Assembly (NCBI GenBank): GCA_032622095.1
Contig: CP136064.1
Location: 178,718,011-178,782,010 of the forward strand
Length of the DNA stretch: 64,000 nt
Origin: Siphonodentalium dalli
Taxonomy: Eukaryota; Mollusca; Scaphopoda; Gadilida; Siphonodentaliidae
Direction of reading: 5' to 3'
Every line of letters begins with the position of its first letter. Position 1 is the first letter of the stretch. Position numbers and translations under genes: made by a program. The notes under the pieces are model-generated. The model was not told the origin of the DNA, did not search any database, and was given only the letters and a program-made list of their open reading frames with translations. Positions 11,131-21,950 of this stretch are shown piece by piece.

Positions 11131-12176
11131 AGGGGTACTGTACGCCAAATGTTGTTGTTGGTTTCTATAGTCTCCGAGTCGGAGAATAAGGTAACAATTT
11201 TTCATTATTTGAAAGTCTGTTGAGTACGAAGTAGTGTTACGGATGACAAATTTACCGGAATGCAAAAATACAAATTGTCGTTGTCGAGTAATTTTTGTAC
11301 AGTTTTCAACCAAATGAATCAAATAAAAGTTATATTATAGCATTACTAGTCCCATATAATCATTTAAGTTATTGTATCGTCGCTAGTCAGTGAGGCTAAT
11401 GGGGTCGTTGTCGTAACGTTTTATACATAAATGCACACCGTGTGCATTTATGTACCGTATACATAAATGCACACCAGTCTCAGTCCGCGCGAGATTGAAA
11501 CGTTACCGTAAATGATTGCCGTCTGCTTCAATTCATAACTATTTTTTTCCCGATGTTCTGATAAAAGCATTCTTTTATCATAATGACGAAACTGCAATAA
11601 ATTGGTCATTGATCGCATATTTTCCTTAGTATTAAACAGGGGCGGAAAGAACTGCATGCTTGTTTGGTCGATGAACGGAAGAAAAAACTTACAAAAAGTA
11701 TCATAACGTGTGCATTTACGTAGAAAACACTACGACAATGACCCCTGTCACATGACACTACGCGAGACTGGTGTGCATTTATGCATTTATGCACGGTGTG
11801 CATCTGTGTATAAAACATTACGACAACGACCCCATTAGCGTCAGTGAGTGGCTTGAGTGTTCTCCCCGTATCATCATAATATTTTAAGCGATCGTGTGTG
11901 CGATCGGTTTAACAATCCAGTATCCCTCAATTATTTTGTTTGATTACGGAAATTCGTAATTTAATTGACGCCATTTTATGGCTCCAGTCATAAATTCAAT
12001 TTATATGATATTATATCAAATTATTAACTTTTAAATTATTAAATTTTAAGATAGCCTATTAACCTGAGCGTTTACATAATACATCTTCGACTCAAATTAC
12101 TTATGTTTCTATATATTATCGATATTAGATCGTTGTTGTCACCGGGAATTTAATGAAAATGGCGTACAGTACCCCT
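11131..12176. mobile_element. TTAA-target element with 17-bp perfect TIRs
   Basis: AGGGGTACTGTACGCCA at the left and its exact inverse at the right, flanked by TTAA at 11127-11130 and 12177-12180. It interrupts the right arm of the outer foldback and is itself interrupted at 11395-11839. No transposase; non-autonomous. Confidence 0.8.
11395..11839. mobile_element. MULE-like MITE with 9-bp target duplication
   Basis: The termini GCTAATGGGGTCGTTGTCGT (about 45 bases with few mismatches, through TTTTATACATAAATGCACACC) are inverted. A 9-base direct repeat GTCAGTGAG lies exactly outside both ends (11386-11394, 11840-11848). Long TIRs with a 9-bp duplication are the Mutator-like signature. Innermost of three nested elements. 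Confidence 0.85.
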
Positions 12177-12214
12177 TTAAGTTAGAACATCGATTTTGGG
12201 TTCTCCCTGACCTG

Positions 12215-12790
12215 TTGAAATTGTCTAAATCAAATGAATCGGAAAAAACATAATTTTCAGATTATTATTGGAAATTAGAAATCGAGCTAAAACTAATTCG
12301 ATAAACTATTATCAGTAGGGCTAGTTGTGACAGTTATTGTTTACTTAAATAACGTTCCCGAAGTCTCAAAAGTTGAGAAACAATGTTGCAAAATAACTTG
12401 TTTTTTAAATTAAAAATCCCGCCGTTTGTTATCTCCCTTCACAATAAATATGTACGTCTTCCGGTCTATAGAATTGTACGACTTTCTTCCACATATTCGA
12501 GAGGTGCGGGTCTATATTTTCGGGTTTGCCTAAATGTAGCAAGTCCCTGGAAATACAGCAAGTCCCCTAGAAATGCAGCTAGTCCCTCTAATTTAGGGTG
12601 GAGTTGTTGATTAGTTTAATCGGTGTTTTATTATCCATTTGATTTATGATCTGTGGCAGTTGATTATATATAATTAGAGTTGATTGGAAATCTTTATCCT
12701 AAGTTATAATTAATTAAGATGGGTATTTGTAGATTTTTAACTATAAAATAAAAGTTTTTCAAAGTTTTGTTAAGTTGCTATTTCTTTTAT
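12215..12790. other. Intergenic, no feature seen
   Basis: AT-rich sequence. A short direct repeat of 'AGTCCCTNGAAATNCAGC' type is seen near 12540-12590; nothing else. Confidence 0.4.
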
Positions 12791-12799
12791 TCTACCTGT

Positions 12800-13755
12800 A
12801 GGCCTACAAGCTCCAAATTACCTGAGTACACTTTTGCCGACCTTTGCTAAAGATCAATCTACCTACTCACATCGATACCCATTATTATTCTTACAGAAAC
12901 GCAACAATACAGAACATTTTAAATCGACCTTTCTGTCTGAGATGGTAATTACATGGAATGCAGTGGTAATAAATGGTTCATCTGATCGCACCAAAACCAA
13001 TTAATGTATGACAAATTGCCTATATTTCCCCCAAAACCGCCGTCATACTTCAATTCAGGCTCTCGCAAATGGAACATCGTACACACCAAGCTAAGGAATA
13101 ACTGCAGCGATTTAAATTTTGATAAACTTGAAAACTATATCTCTATAACAGCTCACTGTCAGTGTGGGTTTTATATTGAAGACGCCTCACATTGTTTCTT
13201 CCAGTGCCCGTTATTTGAATAGAGTCGCTTAATATTCATCGGATTTCATCCAACGCCTTTGGCTAAATGGAAGTTTTGTTGATAGGGTTGAAGATATCCT
13301 CTTTGGTCAAAGCAACCTATCCAATACTTTAATTGATAAATTTTTTCGCAATACGCGACTTTCATTGCATCATCGGGTAGATTTTATTGACGGAAAATCT
13401 TCAAAATCCAAATAAGCCTATATCTTCATACATTCCCCATATTGCCATCAAAATACTCGGCTCAGCTCACCATAGGACCTACATCCCATCCTTGATATCT
13501 GTCTACTCACTTAATACCTCACCCTCGTTCTCGACCCTCCTCGTTTTAGGTACTACATTCCAATTATAAGCTAATATTGAGTCCTACATAATTCCATATA
13601 CAATTAATAATTTGAGTTTCAATATTGTTAAGGGAGAGGAGCAATATTCTAAGTTGAATAACTTGCGCTCCCATCCCTTTTGATTAACTCATATCTTATT
13701 TCAGATTCTAATTTGTTAAATGTATTATGTAATGAGGGTCAAATAAAATATGTTC
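12800..13755 (+). mobile_element. LINE (non-LTR retrotransposon) 3' remnant
   Basis: Frames broken by stops and shifts read like the C-terminal end of a LINE ORF2: one frame with HFKSTFLSEMVITWNAV (about 12915-12965), then KLRNNCSDLNFDKLENYI...CQCGF-IEDASHCFFQCPLF (13090-13220), then VDRVEDILFGQSNLSNTLID (about 13280-13335). The zinc-knuckle-like C-x-C...H...C pattern is typical of LINE C-termini. The remnant ends near an AATAAA at 13743. 5'-truncated and dead. Clade not assigned. Confidence 0.75.
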
Positions 13756-14565
13756 AAACAACCATATCTTAGGATACGGTTACTACTCATTAATCATGCG
13801 CGCATGCATGCATGCACATATAGTATTATGCTCGTTGGCATTGAAGATAATTAATACCATGTGCATGCAGTGATACTCTCTATATGTGCAGGGGAAATTA
13901 TAGACCGTCGGAGCACATAAAGGGCAAGGTACCATGCAGTTTAACCATTTATATGACATCCGGGATCACCACATATAGAAGGCCATGGCAGTTCGCCCAG
14001 TTTGGCTTCAGAATTATTATATACAGTATGTGTAGATGATTTCAGTGTGTCAAGAAGGCAAGAGATAGTCCACCTATAATATATTTTTTCCACAAATAAC
14101 CGCCAAGGTGTGCGTCGTTTTAAATCGAGCACTGACCTGAGATTGTGAAAAAAACAAATTTACAAATTATATGGTCTTTTTATGTTAAACTAACACCATC
14201 TCCTAGTGTTCTTCTTAACAAAATGTGATGTTGTTATATAACTGGATGTGTGGAATCCTATAAATGTTTGAAAATCAAAGTTATTGTATCAGTGCCTGGG
14301 AGATTAGAAATCTCGATGCCGAAACACTGGTATGCTCATGAGAGCATGTGTTAATTGCTTCTCTTATAATCACCGTCTGTCCCCGACAGATTTTGATTTT
14401 TGGACAAACTGTTATTAAATTGTTGCCACCAACAACAATAGCCCGCGGCAATGTATTATCGCTGACGCATTCAGTTAATTGCAAGACGACAAAGCGCATT
14501 ATACTGGCCATTGGGTGACCGCGGTCATGCATCGAATATTAGAATACGACGTGTACATTTTAATT
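13756..14565. other. 5' flank of the lectin gene
   Basis: Contains alternating GCGCGCATGCATGCATGCA (13797-13816) and a possible TATA box TATAAAT at 14259-14265. The TATA-to-ATG distance of 300 bases is long, so its role is uncertain. Confidence 0.35.
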
Positions 14566-15933
14566 ATGGATAATATTCGAACATTCTTCATTACGGCGAT
14601 ATTCTGTTGCGTTGTTTCAACAAAATCTGAACATGTTTCTTCACACCAGAGCACAAATGAACAGTTGTGTGATAAGGGTCGTTTTGGGCGCAGACCGACT
14701 GAAGTTTTTGTTATCAATAATCAATGCTACTTCATGTTTGAAAAGCCTGCTACATACAGAATTGCCAAAGATTTTTGCGAAGATTTCGGCACACACATTC
14801 TTTTCCTCGAGACTGATCATGAATATGATTTAGTAAAGAATCGACTCTTTCCTCAATATCCATCGGTTTGGCTCGGAGCAGAAAGAATGAAAAGGCAATG
14901 GCAATGGGTTGACGGTGATGATACTACGCTCGTGGAGAATCTCCCAGAAGAATGGGAGTGGAATGTGTATAGCATCTTTAACTTGAATCGCGCAGCTGTG
15001 TCATTTTCAGCAAATAACTGGAAGAGAGTGCGCAAAACATCACATTTCAGATTCGTTTGCGAGGTCGACGTGGATATGTTTCCAACTCCTGCACCAGAAG
15101 ACATCGAAATACCGGGATTTACATGGTCATTCTCAACCATCGAAGGAAGTTGGTATTCGAATTCCACAGACCCAAATGAACCCAACACTGTTACACAAAT
15201 CGGAGAAGGAAGTGAAGAATTCTCCCGGACAACAGAGCAAACCACACCTGTTTCCAAAAGCACTCCCGACAAAAGCAATCAAAATGGGTCTGAAAGTGTT
15301 TCAGTGTTGGCGGTTTCAGTTATCGTGTCTATTCTGACAACAGCTGTCATATTGCTACTGGCTGTCTTATTCGCGTGCAGAACGCAAATGACTTGTAACA
15401 AAACAGATGGTTCAAGTGAGCCACAACAAACAATTGCAAGCAAACCGGTTGACACAAAACCACCGGTTTATGACGTGCAACGCGCATACTCTTCGTGTTC
15501 AGAGACAGAGCAAAACCAATATGACGAACTGAATGGCACAGTAGATGTGAATGTCAACACATACATGACTCTTCCAGAGATACCATCAGAACCCCCGGTG
15601 TATCTGGAACTGATTGACGATAATAGTATTCAAACGTTGAATAATGAAAATATGACTGAAACCTCAGAACCATATTCGTCCGAATATGTAAACTCTGACA
15701 TGGGAGTTAGCGTGATACCCTCCGCACCTCTTGAAAATCTTGCTTCTGTGTCTACGCAGCCAAACCGGTGTTCTAAAGAAGGAATGAATCAACGCAATGG
15801 CACGATTTGCAAGAGTCACCATGCAAACCAGACACCAAACACAGCTACGGATAGCACCGAATATTTGGTATCCTCTCCGAGAAAGATATCGATTTCATCG
15901 GACGGTGATCACGTGTATGACTATTTGTACTGA
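14566..15933 (+). CDS. C-type lectin-like type I membrane receptor with YxxL-rich tail
   Basis: Intronless 455-residue frame. The ATG at 14566 is preferred over the in-frame ATG at 14479 because it starts a clear signal peptide (MDNIRTFFITAIFCCVVSTK). Residues about 35-167 form one C-type lectin-like domain: C35, C54, C71 and C165, the 'VWLGA' form of the WIGL motif at 101-105, and RFVCE at the end. The inner disulfide cysteines are replaced (A143/A144; none before HFRFVC), and there is no EPN/QPD or WND motif, so Ca-dependent sugar binding is unlikely. A Ser/Thr/Pro-rich stalk (170-245) with possible N-glycosylation sites leads to a transmembrane helix at about 246-270. The 185-residue tail has Y319-DEL, Y333-MTL, Y346-LEL, and Y374-VNS (a Grb2-type pYxN). 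Likely an immune or adhesion receptor signalling through SH2 proteins; the ligand is unknown. ATTAAA at 16073 may be the poly(A) signal. Confidence 0.88.
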   Translation: MDNIRTFFITAIFCCVVSTKSEHVSSHQSTNEQLCDKGRFGRRPTEVFVINNQCYFMFEKPATYRIAKDFCEDFGTHILFLETDHEYDLVKNRLFPQYPSVWLGAERMKRQWQWVDGDDTTLVENLPEEWEWNVYSIFNLNRAAVSFSANNWKRVRKTSHFRFVCEVDVDMFPTPAPEDIEIPGFTWSFSTIEGSWYSNSTDPNEPNTVTQIGEGSEEFSRTTEQTTPVSKSTPDKSNQNGSESVSVLAVSVIVSILTTAVILLLAVLFACRTQMTCNKTDGSSEPQQTIASKPVDTKPPVYDVQRAYSSCSETEQNQYDELNGTVDVNVNTYMTLPEIPSEPPVYLELIDDNSIQTLNNENMTETSEPYSSEYVNSDMGVSVIPSAPLENLASVSTQPNRCSKEGMNQRNGTICKSHHANQTPNTATDSTEYLVSSPRKISISSDGDHVYDYLY

Positions 15934-16299
15934 CGTTATTATGTCATATGTTGATATCCAATCTGCGTATATAGTTGACATTCGTGTACCGGTACATGTT
16001 TCCATGGACTACTTTTCACAAGAACTTAAACTATTTCATGGAATTTCACCTCGAAAAATCGTTCACTTTTGGATTAAAGCATGAAACTTTCAGGGTTGGT
16101 TGGGTATGTGATCCACATCAACCAGTTAGCTGGTTCCAGGGTTTTGTTGACCCCTTGACCTTCAAATTGACCTTGACATTTCGAAAATTGGAGATTAGGA
16201 GTTTGTCAAAGCGATACCATGGATATCCGCCTTTGTATCCACATTCAATTTGTCTACGATAATCCAAAATGGCGGCAATAATGGATGCCAAAATTACAA
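15934..16299 (+). other. 3' flank of the lectin gene
   Basis: Contains an ATTAAA near 16073 that could end the lectin transcript. A 'GACCCCTTGACC...TTGACCTTGACATTT' stretch follows, a word pattern typical of the tandem-core repeats further right. Confidence 0.35.
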
Positions 16300-16600
16300 T
16301 TACAATTAGGCCCTACGTTTTTTCACTAATATCTTTAAAATCAGTTTCTGCTTTTTAGAACTGTTTGAGAATTGTAACTTTATTTTGTATTGGTCATGTT
16401 AACTGACCATTGGAGCAATGAAATATGCCATTCATGGGCTCCCTGCTACCTCCGATCCTTTAAAAATTTATTTTACAGAACACGGTATAAAAATTCACAA
16501 AAAATCACCATTCAGATTCTAGTCATATTCCGTCACGAAATGGGAAGAACTGTGCAATCTAAGTGAGAAATTCCTTTCTTATGAATATTCCAACTCAATT
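16300..16600. repeat. Dispersed 300-bp repeat, copy 1
   Basis: Matches 22790-23130 in inverse orientation with moderate divergence: shared words include GAAATATGCCATTC, ATCCTTTAAAAATT-like and 'GAATATTCCAACTCA'. It borders a tandem array in both places, so it may belong to the end of that element family. Confidence 0.55.
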
Positions 16601-17060
16601 TGTACCCAAATATGTCAATGTCAACAGCCGTGACAAATTTCATAATGATCCGACCAAAGGTAGGACCTGTAACCCGTGCCAAAGGATTTAGTCATACAAA
16701 GAGTAAAATCAAAGATGGCTGCTGGCGGCCATGTTTTTTGGCCGAACGACCCCAAAATGACTCGTTCCCATCAAAATGTCAATATTAACATCCATGACAA
16801 ATTTCATGATGATCAGACCAAAGCTACGACATGTAGCCCGTGCCAAAAGATTTAGTCCTGCAAAGAGTAAAATCCAAGATGGCTGCTGGTGGCCATGATT
16901 TTTGGCCAAACAACCCCAAAATGACTCGTTCCCATCTACATGTCAATATTAACATCCATGACAAATTTCATGACGATGAGACGAACAGTACGACCTGTAG
17001 CCCGTGTTAATAGATTGAATTTTGAAATCCAAGATGGCCACTGGCGGCCATGTTTTTTTG
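16600..17060 (+). repeat. Tandem-core repeat (family A), partial copy 1
   Basis: About 2.5 monomers of about 180 bases: 'AAGATGGCTGCTGGCGGCCATG', 'ACGACCCCAAAATGACTCGT', 'CCCATCTACATGTCAAT', 'ATCCATGACAAATTTCATGA', 'CGACCTGTAGCCCGTGC'. No 3' hairpin; the array stops abruptly at 17060. Confidence 0.8.
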
Positions 17061-17805
17061 CCAAATGACCCCAAAATTAATAGTTTTTCGCGTTTCGTAG
17101 TAATAGAGAAAAACATTTTTCTTGGCGATATGAAACATTGAGGCATGTTGTGTTTTCTTCTGTGCCTTTGGACATGATCTAGAGTCGCTCGTCGTGGCTT
17201 AATTGGGTGTTTGTTATTAATTATTTCCAGTAGAGGGAAGACTAATAGTTTTTCGCGTTTCGAAGTAATAGAGAAAAACATTTGTCTTGGCGACACGGGT
17301 TAACATAATTAGACAGCGCGGGTTTCCGCGATTGGTTGGAATTATGGTTGTTTATTAACACGTGACGTGGTAACAGCCAATGGGGCTTCGCGACAGCGAA
17401 GGGAGGTCACGTGTTCAGAGATGTGAATCACTTCTAGAACGACGTTCGTTCCGTAAACTTCCTAACAATAATTTTGGTTAAAAAATGATTGTACATACAA
17501 GTTTCTAAGACCGGATGTAAAGTAATTCAAAAATAACATCCGCCAAGATTATATATAAATTTCAGACACGATAAGTATTTTGAATGTTGACAGACGATTC
17601 ATTGTAAATCGCATTGTGCGAGTATAGTTGGTTTCTGTTTGTATCGTTAAAACTGAATTGGGTTCAGCAAATCTAGTTTAGGTCTAGCGCACAGAAGTTT
17701 CTCATGACATATTCAGACGTCTATTACTTACAGCGTGGGTCTCTTGTATACATATATATGCATTTAGGATATACTTTAGTGTATTCATGTCATGTTGGTC
17801 ACAAT
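17061..17805. other. Unique-looking spacer with 57-bp direct repeat
   Basis: A segment 'AATAGTTTTTCGCGTTTCG.AGTAATAGAG' occurs at 17081-17138 and again at 17240-17297. Between them, 17181-17242 matches 19351-19423. No coding signal. Confidence 0.5.
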
Positions 17806-18996
17806 CAGGGATGTGGCTAGAGGGGTGTGTGGGGGGTGTCTCACCCCCCCCCCCCCCCAGCAGAGAGCTATATTTTCAATAGTTGGAAATTTCATACCTG
17901 CCACAACGAAATTTCACACCAACAATAGGTTGAAAATGTTCTTGTAGTTTGATTATAAAACAATTTATTGGGGGGAATTTATTGTTTTTCGACCAATATT
18001 TGCATATGTTCCTATTTTTGGTCAAATATTTTGACAGAAATGGACATCAGTTGGAAATTTTCCAACCTTAGAGGGGGTGACAGGTTGGAAATTTCCAACA
18101 CTTGGAAAGCTTGTGTCCTGGTCCCTCCCCCGTGGCCAGTCAAAAACGTCTAGTTAATTTAAGAAAACAATATTGTCATACAATTGGTCAACATTGTCAT
18201 TGGAATTGTCATCAGTTGGAAATTTTCCAACCTAAGTGGGGGTGTAGGGTTTGAAATTTCCAACAGTAGCAAGGCTTGAGGCTAGTCTAGATGTTAGGAT
18301 TTTGCGATTTTCTTGTTCAGATTTAACAATTTTCGCACACCGGGCCGAACCATGGTCGGCCCGGTGTGTCATTGCCCCATCCACATGGCCAATACAAAAC
18401 TGCTAATTAGTTTAGCAAAACAATATTTTACTACATTTGGTCAAACTTGTAGACATAAATGGTCATCAGTTGAAAAAAAAATTCCAACCTGAGGGGGAGC
18501 ATGAGGTTTGAAATTTCCAACACTAGGAAAGCTTCAGTTGAGGCCAGTCTAGATGCTAGGATTTGTGATTTTCTTGTATATAGTTTTCAAAATTTTCTCA
18601 CACCGGGCCAAACAACCATGGTCGGCCTGGTGTTCCCTGGTCTGTTGTCGGTAGCTGTGTGCATTTGTCTGGAATTAGATCACTAGTTGTTTTTTTTGGG
18701 GCAATTTTCAGGTTAAAATATCTTAATGTTCTCATACTGGGAAAATAGAAGCATGGCTTATGAATATATAGGAAATTAGGCCTGAGCATGAGGTACAAAG
18801 TACAAGGGGGGGGGGGGTGCAAATGGAATATTATGCAAAAAGTTGTGTTGGTGCGATTCCGACTCAAGGGGGGGGGGGTGCAAATGGAATTATGCAAAAA
18901 GTTGTGTGGTGTGATTCCGAATCAAGGGGGGGGTGCAGTTGGAAATTTCCAAGGTGGACACCCCCCCCCAGTGGAGACCCTCTAGCCACATCCCTG
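17806..18996. mobile_element. Complete non-autonomous hAT element
   Basis: Terminal inverted repeats CAGGGATGTGGCTAGAG with an exact inverse at the right, and an 8-bp target duplication GTCACAAT at 17798-17805 and 18997-19004. These are the defining hAT features. There is no transposase. The interior holds many palindromes TTGGAAATTTTCCAA, an internal duplication of about 240-270 bases, and a G-rich tandem near 18800-18930. A truncated relative lies at 31716-32200. Confidence 0.9.
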
Positions 18997-19004
18997 GTCA
19001 CAAT

Positions 19005-19425
19005 GTTTTATTTCCAAGGGACGATAACTAAATATAGCATGTGCTGATTATTCATGGTAAGACGGAGATAACTTTTAAGTTTATGGTCATATTCATACTG
19101 TTGAATATTGAGTATCAGACAATATAAAAACTGGGGCCCATGACAACATGAATACACACAATCATATCGAGATGAGGACCAGCCTCTCACTATGCAGACG
19201 GGCTCCACAAAGGCACTGGTTACAGATTTCCGCCATATAAAATAAGAATGGCGGGTTTTTTTCTGGCCGGTGGGGACACCGTCGTTACTGGGGCTGTACG
19301 TAACTATATGCTTAACGTGGTCAGGTCTGCCTTTACGATCAATAAACGGGACAGTCGCTCGTCGTGGCTGGTTTCCAAACATAATTGGGCGTTTGTTATT
19401 AATTATTTCCAGTAGAGGGAAGACG
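19005..19425. other. Spacer between hAT element and repeat array
   Basis: No coding signal. The last 70 bases (19351-19423) duplicate 17181-17242. Confidence 0.4.
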
Positions 19426-20083
19426 ACTCATTCCCATCTACATGTCAATAGCCGTGACAACTTTCATAATGATCCGACCAAAGGTAGGACCGGTAACCCG
19501 TGCCAAAGGATTTAGTCACACAAAGAGTAACATCAAAGATGGCTGCTGGCGGCCATGTTTTTTGGCCGAATGACCCCAAAACATCTCGTTCCCATCTATA
19601 TGTCATTATTAACATCCATGACAAATTTCATGACGATCCGACCAAAGCTACGACCTGTAGCCCGTGCCAAAGGATTTAGTCATGCAAAGAGTAAAATCCA
19701 AGATGGCTGCTGGCGGCCATGTTTTTTGGCCGAACGACCCCAAAATGACTCGTTCCCATCTACATGTCAATATTAACATCCATGACAAATTTCATGATGA
19801 TGAGACGAACAGTACGACCTGTAGCCCATGCTAATGGATCGAATTTTGAAATCAAAGATGGCCGCTGGCGGCCATGTTTTTTTGCCGAATGACCCCAAAA
19901 TGACTCGTTCCCATCTACATGTCAAAGTCAACAGCCATGACAAATTTCATAATGATCCGACCAAAGGTACGACATGTAGCCCATGCTAAAGGAACTTGTT
20001 GACGAATCACGCATAAACGCGCACACGGACGACAAAGCCATGACAATAGCTCAAACTTTACGAAGTAAAGTTGAGCAAAAAAA
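19426..20083 (+). mobile_element. Tandem-core element family A, copy 2 (3' end intact)
   Basis: About three monomers, then the conserved tail 'CACACGGACGACAAAGCCATG' and the 3' hairpin at about 20048-20074 (AGCTCAAACTTTAC-GAA-GTAAAGTTGAGC). The final CTAA is mutated to CAAAA. The left end of the element is missing. Confidence 0.8.
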
Positions 20084-20334
20084 AGGATGCAGTATGGAAT
20101 TTTGCCAAAACGTTTTTTGGGATTCTTACTATGTTTTTTGTACCGAATTGGCCAGAACTTTGAAACTGAACTGAAAGGGGCATTATTATGAGGCTAGTCA
20201 GGCCAATAAAATTGTGGCTCATTGGCATCGAAATGACTAATGTCAGGGAAATCGTTTCCCCCATCAGGATGTAGAACTCTGACATTTCCTCTATATCGAT
20301 TAACATATCCCAGAGTTATTGTGTAAAGCGATAC

Positions 20335-21950
20335 CCACCCAAATTTACACGTGTACAACCCACCCATGACCATACACTCACTCCATATATACATAAACAC
20401 CACATAAATGACCATGTAGCCACTCACTTTTTTACACATACACCTCACCCATGACCGTACAGCCATAATTAGGTATACCTGTACACCACGCACTTGACTA
20501 TATAGCCACAATTCACCATGTATACTTCTACAACTCTCCCTCGACCGTATAGTCATGCCTATATATAGCTCTACACCACCTTCATGATTATATAGTCACT
20601 TCTTGTATACATATTCGCCTCACCATTGGCAATACAATTACTCCATGTATATATATTTGCCACACCCATGGCCATGTAGTCGCTCAAGATATACATATAC
20701 ACCACACACATAACCATAGTCACTCCAAGTATACATATACACATCAACAATGGCCATACAGACATTATATATATACCAATAGCCCGCTCACACGACCATT
20801 CATACACTCCAGGCTTGCTTATACACCTCACTCACTGTATACACATAACCACATTCGTGGTCATATAGTCAATAATTTTTACCACATCACCATTGGCCAT
20901 ATGGTTACTCCATACACGCATATTGGCCACACCCATGGCCATATAGCCACAAATGATATACACCCCACCCATGCCCATAAGGTCACTCCAGGTATACATA
21001 TACACCTCAACAGTGGCCATGCAGTCACTCCCTGTATACCTATTGACCACACCCATGACCATATAGCCACTCAATATATACACATACACCCCACTCACGA
21101 CCATAGAGTCACTCCAGTTGTACGTATACACCTCACCAATTGCCTTCAAGACATACCAGACCCTGTACACCACCTCACCATTGGCCATATGTTATCACCT
21201 TCATTTGCCACATACATGGGATATAGCCATATATAAAGATATACATTTACACCCCACGCATGACCATAGTCATTCCATGTATACATGTACACCGCAGCAT
21301 TGAATGGATACACCAATACCCCCAAGCACACAGCCATTTGTACACTCCAGACTTGCATAAATTATACACATCACGCATGATAATTCAGCCAATCGCTGTA
21401 TACTCATACACATACATCCAATCCATGATCATACAGCGACTCCCTGTAAACATACCCCTAATGACAATACAAAGATGCACATACAAACCATATACACCTA
21501 TGATCACAATGCCACTTCATATATACCAACACGCTCGCCAATGACCATCCATCTTTTCATGTATGCATATATACACTTCAACAAACATGACCATACAGCC
21601 GTCCCATGTACACCTATAATTGGTATACACATAAGCATACAACAACTCCTTATTTATCCATACACCCCACCATGATCATGCAACCAACACATGTACATGT
21701 ATATATACCATCCATGACAACAAAGCCACCCAATCTACGCCTGTACATTCCACACACATGATCATAAAGTCACTCCATATATACATCAACACAGATGACC
21801 ATGTAGCTACTCTTGTTATACCCATACACCACTTCAATGACCATGCAGCCACTCCATGTATACCTATTCACCTCGTGCATTAGCACTCCTTGTATACCTG
21901 CATCTCGCCATGAACACCACAACCATGACCATACAGACACTCCTTGCATA
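20335..21950. repeat. 43-bp degenerate minisatellite, about 37 units
   Basis: Consensus close to 'CACCCATGACCATATAGCC' followed by 'ACTCCATGTATACATATACAC', period about 43 bases. Units differ by many substitutions and small indels. Since 43 is not a multiple of three, the frames across it are not genes. The array lies between the 3' end of family A copy 2 and the 5' end of copy 3. Confidence 0.85.

Larger units (their letters stand above)
10730..12214. mobile_element. Outer foldback element, interrupted by two later insertions
   Basis: Termini CAGGTCAGGGAGAACCC and its inverse, extending about 33 bases, with TTGAA on both sides (10725-10729 and 12215-12219) as a likely 5-bp target duplication. 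The arms continue with GATTTGTGTTAAAAACC and with a palindrome spanning 10822-10990. The right arm is split at TTAA by the element at 11131-12176. Confidence 0.75.

Noticed and set aside
14853-15278. Minus-strand 141-codon frame
   Set aside because: Lies wholly within the lectin gene on the opposite strand and has no domain signature.
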